Shown here: positions 61,891 through 64,000 of the stretch, piece after piece
How the letters are laid out: each line of letters begins with the position of its first letter
How positions within the stretch are numbered: position 1 is the stretch's first letter
Assembly (NCBI RefSeq): GCF_900100085.1
Contig: NZ_FNEJ01000002.1
Location: 186,001-250,000, forward strand
Source: Salipiger marinus
Lineage (GTDB): Bacteria; Pseudomonadota; Alphaproteobacteria; Rhodobacterales; Rhodobacteraceae
Direction of reading: 5' to 3'
Length of the DNA stretch: 64,000 nt
Program-made: the position numbers and the translations under genes
Notes under the pieces: model-generated
Seen by the model: the letters and a program-made list of their open reading frames with translations, nothing else
Database searches by the model: none
What the model was told of the DNA's origin: nothing

Positions 61891-62672
61891 TTCAGCACCC
61901 GAAGTTTCATCTGCAATTCCAGAAGGTCCGCCCATGTCTGCCGCTTCATCTGCGGCTGGCGCAGCAGATAGGCCGGATGGAACATCGGCAGGGTGGGCCG
62001 TCCCTCGGCCTCGGTCCAGTGGCCGCGCAGGCGGCTGATGCCGCGCCGCCCCAGCAGCGCGTCGCAGGAGATGTTGCCCATCACCACCAGCAGGTCGGGA
62101 TCGACCAGCGCGATATGGCGCGACACGAAAGGCCGCATCATGGCAATTTCCTCGGCGCTGGGGTCGCGGTTCTGCGGGGGGCGCCATGGCAGGACGTTGG
62201 TGATATAGACCGACTGCGCGCGCGACAGCCCGATGGCGCCCAGCATCCGGTCCAGAAGCTGCCCGGCCCGCCCCACGAAAGGCAGGCCCTGCTGGTCCTC
62301 CTCGCGGCCCGGCGCTTCGCCGACGATCATCACCCGGGCCTGCGGCGTGCCATCGGCAAAGACCAGATTGCGCGCGCCGCGCTTCAGATCGCAATGCGGA
62401 TAGGCGTCAAGGGCGGCGCGCAACTCCTCCAGCGTGGTGGCGGCGCGGGCGGCGGCGGTCGCTTCGGCAACGGGATCGGCCTCGGCCATCACGGGCCGGG
62501 CGGACAGGGCGGCGGCGGCAGGCGGGGGTGCAGGTGCGGCCCGCGCGGCACGCTCCGCCGCCTCATGGGCGAAACGGTCCACCGGCGCCTCGCCGATAGC
62601 CTCATCCGCGCCCAGCTCTACCTGCCAGGCCAGTGCCGCATAGGCGGCATGCCAGTCCATACCCGATTCCAT
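61887..62672 (-). CDS. Family-4-like uracil-DNA glycosylase lacking the Fe-S cysteines
   Basis: 261 residues from ATG 62670-62672 (AGGGTG upstream; GTG 62681 and ATG 62660 are alternatives). An Ala-rich N-terminal extension (about 1-80) precedes the glycosylase fold. Motif A is GEAPGREED (118-126), the central block is PFVGRAGQLLDRML, and motif B is HPAYLLR (232-238), as in family 4 enzymes. The four cysteines that hold the [4Fe-4S] cluster in that family are absent. Only C94 and C203 exist, and the usual Cys before RPP is Trp163. It removes uracil (and perhaps other bases) from DNA. Confidence 0.85.
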   Translation of the reverse strand: MESGMDWHAAYAALAWQVELGADEAIGEAPVDRFAHEAAERAARAAPAPPPAAAALSARPVMAEADPVAEATAAARAATTLEELRAALDAYPHCDLKRGARNLVFADGTPQARVMIVGEAPGREEDQQGLPFVGRAGQLLDRMLGAIGLSRAQSVYITNVLPWRPPQNRDPSAEEIAMMRPFVSRHIALVDPDLLVVMGNISCDALLGRRGISRLRGHWTEAEGRPTLPMFHPAYLLRQPQMKRQTWADLLELQMKLRVLK

Positions 62673-62735
62673 GCCGGACACCCTAGGCGATTGCGCGGGG
62701 GGCGGAAATGCCCCGCGCGCCGATCCCGCGCCGGA

Positions 62736-63548
62736 TCAGGACCAAGTGGGATGAAAGCGGCCTGCGGGCGACAGGGTGAAGATCTCGACCCCGTCCGCGG
62801 TCACGCCCACCGAATGCTCGAACTGCGCCGAGAGCGACTTGTCGCGGGTCACCGCCGTCCAGTCATCGGCCAGCACCTTGGTTTCGGGGCGGCCAAGATT
62901 CACCATGGGTTCGATGGTGAAGAACATGCCCTCTTCGAGCTTGGGTCCGGTGCCGGGGCGCCCGTAATGCAGCACGTTGGGCGCGGCGTGGAACACCTGA
63001 CCCAGCCCGTGGCCGCAGAAATCCCGCACCACCGACATGCGCTGCGCCTCCACATAGGTCTGGATGGCATGGCCGATATCGCCGAAAGTGTTGCCGGGCT
63101 TCACCGCCTCGATGCCCAGCATCAGCGCGTCATGGGTGACCTCGATCAGCCGCTCCGCCTTGCGCGCGAGCTTGCCCGCCACATACATGCGCGAGCTGTC
63201 GCCATACCAGCCATCCACGATCACCGTCACGTCGATGTTGAGGATGTCGCCATCCTTGAGCTTCTTCTCGCCCGGGATGCCGTGGCAGACCACATGATTG
63301 ATGGAGATGCAGCTGGCGTGCTGATAGCCCCGGTAGCCGATCGTGGCCGAGGTGGCGCCCGCCGCCTCCACCGCGTTGCGGATGAAATCATCCACGGCGC
63401 CGGTGGTCTGGCCGGGCCAGACCTGTGCCGCGACATCGTCGAGGATGCGCGCGGCCAACGCGCCCGCACGGTGCATGCCGGCGAAATCCGAAGGATCGTG
63501 AATGCGAATGCCGTCCCGGTTGAGACGGCCGGTGGTGTCATGTCTCAA
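62736..63548 (-). CDS. map: Methionine aminopeptidase, type I
   Basis: 270 residues if it starts at TTG 63546-63548, which has GGAGCGG about 10 bases upstream. An in-frame ATG at 63627-63629 would add 27 residues with no family match. The metal ligands are visible in order: H in VCHGIPG, D in NIDVTVIVDGWYGDSSRMY, H in FCGHGLG, E in FTIEPM and E in QFEHSVGV. It trims the initiator Met from new proteins. It is 63 bases upstream of the glycosylase gene and possibly co-transcribed. Confidence 0.9.
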   Translation of the reverse strand: MRHDTTGRLNRDGIRIHDPSDFAGMHRAGALAARILDDVAAQVWPGQTTGAVDDFIRNAVEAAGATSATIGYRGYQHASCISINHVVCHGIPGEKKLKDGDILNIDVTVIVDGWYGDSSRMYVAGKLARKAERLIEVTHDALMLGIEAVKPGNTFGDIGHAIQTYVEAQRMSVVRDFCGHGLGQVFHAAPNVLHYGRPGTGPKLEEGMFFTIEPMVNLGRPETKVLADDWTAVTRDKSLSAQFEHSVGVTADGVEIFTLSPAGRFHPTWS

Positions 63549-63693
63549 GACGGACCGCTCCGTAGCTCTGTCACAAAATGATGTAATACGTCTGCGCGGG
63601 CAATGCCAGAGCGAGGGCGGGAAAGGCAAGCCCCCGCCCCGGCTTTGCTGTCGCGGGCGGCAGCCGCGACGGACGGGCGGTGCGGCCTGCGCC

Positions 63694-63804
63694 GCCAGAG
63701 AGGCCGCGCGGGCTCTGGCCGATCCGCCGGAAGCGGAACCTGACGGCAGAGGGGGCTCTGCCCCCGTCCCCTGCGGGGACTCCCCCGGGATATTTGGGGC
63801 CGCT
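63694..63804. repeat. Cluster of stem-loops between map and sfsA (repeat-like element)
   Basis: Three perfect inverted repeats in a row: GCCAGAG/CTCTGGC (63694-63700 with 63713-63719), GCAGAG-gggg-CTCTGC (63746-63761) and GTCCCC-tgc-GGGGAC (63766-63780). A conserved-looking box CCCCCGGGATATTTGGGGCC (63782-63801) follows. Similar elements occur downstream of genes in Rhodobacteraceae. Here it would terminate sfsA or mark a dispersed repeat. The rest of 63549-63809 shows nothing coding. Confidence 0.5.
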
Positions 63805-63809
63805 GGAAA

Positions 63810-64000
63810 TCAGGGCGCGTGGAAGGGCAAGGGCGCGGCGATCCGGATGCCTTCGGGATCGAGCCTGCAGCCAAACGCCAGCACCTCGACCCCGGCGGCG
63901 GTCGCCGAGGCGAAAGCGCGGGCATAGCCGGGATCGAGATCGGCAGCGAGCGTCACGGCGCGGGCATCGCTGCGCTGCACGAGGTACAGCATCACGGCGC
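63810..64000 (-). CDS. sfsA: SfsA-like DNA-binding protein/nuclease (partial, 5' part outside window)
   Basis: The last about 62 codons of a minus-strand gene cut by the right edge. They read MLYLVQRSDARAVTLAADLDPGYARAFASATAAGVEVLAFGCRLDPEGIRI..PLPFHAP, the canonical SfsA C-terminus (YLVQR, A-D-x-D-P-x-Y-A, A-x-G-V-E). The N-terminal OB fold and nuclease region are missing from the window. SfsA was named for stimulating maltose genes in E. coli and is a conserved DNA-binding nuclease-like protein. The exact role is uncertain. Confidence 0.85.
   Translation of the reverse strand, partial: AVMLYLVQRSDARAVTLAADLDPGYARAFASATAAGVEVLAFGCRLDPEGIRIAAPLPFHAP

Overview
The window is about 64 kb of GC-rich alphaproteobacterial chromosome. 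It most likely comes from the Rhodobacteraceae/Paracoccaceae (Rhodobacter/Gemmobacter-like). Pointers are a bztABCD-type amino-acid transporter, an aa3-type cytochrome oxidase subunit IV peptide, ATP12, ETF-ubiquinone oxidoreductase, the rpmH-rnpA-yidD-ttcA-yidC-MOSC-yihA-argB order, and ribosomal genes interrupted by family-specific insertions. I see no IS element, prophage, CRISPR array, rRNA operon or plasmid gene. It is core chromosome with small accessory inserts.

Layout. 1-6.2 kb: a truncated DUF2938 membrane protein, a cold-shock protein, a very basic 53-aa protein, then a lipid block: a geranylgeranyl-reductase-like flavoprotein facing a five-gene minus-strand operon (PlcP-like phosphoesterase, GT21 lipid glycosyltransferase, DedA, GT2, CDP-alcohol phosphatidyltransferase). 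This looks like membrane-lipid remodelling. 6.4-8.5 kb: an SDR/NTF2-like pair divergent from a LysR regulator. 8.7-12.5 kb: tRNA-Arg(ACG), then an operon of TVP38/TMEM64, a mercuric-reductase-like flavoprotein and an orphan sensor kinase. 12.6-20.9 kb: rpmH, rnpA, yidD, ttcA, an EAL phosphodiesterase, yidC, MOSC, yihA, argB, sixA. 20.9-25.4 kb: bztABCD (Glu/Gln/Asp/Asn uptake). 25.6-29.9 kb: ATP12, HAD, RluA, CrcB and a Deg-type protease.

30-44.5 kb: a ribosomal-protein cluster on the minus strand running from rplB to rplQ with secY, adk and rpoA. It starts abruptly at rplB: rpsJ-rplC-rplD-rplW are not adjacent. It is interrupted by a 2-oxoglutarate-oxygenase-like gene next to rplP (L16), a DUF2585 gene between rpmD and rplO, and a BLUF-like protein lacking the photoactive tyrosine between adk and rpsM. 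Several terminator-like hairpins separate the sub-blocks.

44.8-64 kb: tRNA-Ser(GGA), ETF-QO, greA, a membrane protein of unknown function, azlCD, a lipoprotein with a permuted papain-like Cys/His arrangement, the tiny cox subunit IV gene, an MBL hydrolase/acyl-CoA dehydrogenase pair, Sua5-type threonylcarbamoyl-AMP synthase, YqgE, a stand-alone DsbD N-terminal-domain protein, an RND efflux pair whose permease has an extra hydrophobic C-terminal tail, moaB, a secreted hypothetical protein, a family-4-like uracil-DNA glycosylase lacking the Fe-S cysteines, map (apparent TTG start) and the 3' end of sfsA.

The most interesting candidates are the PlcP/GT21 lipid block, the oxygenase beside L16, the Tyr-less BLUF protein, the orphan kinase operon, and the inverted repeats that swallow the CCA end of both tRNA genes. 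All calls come from reading motifs, lengths and context; no database search was possible.
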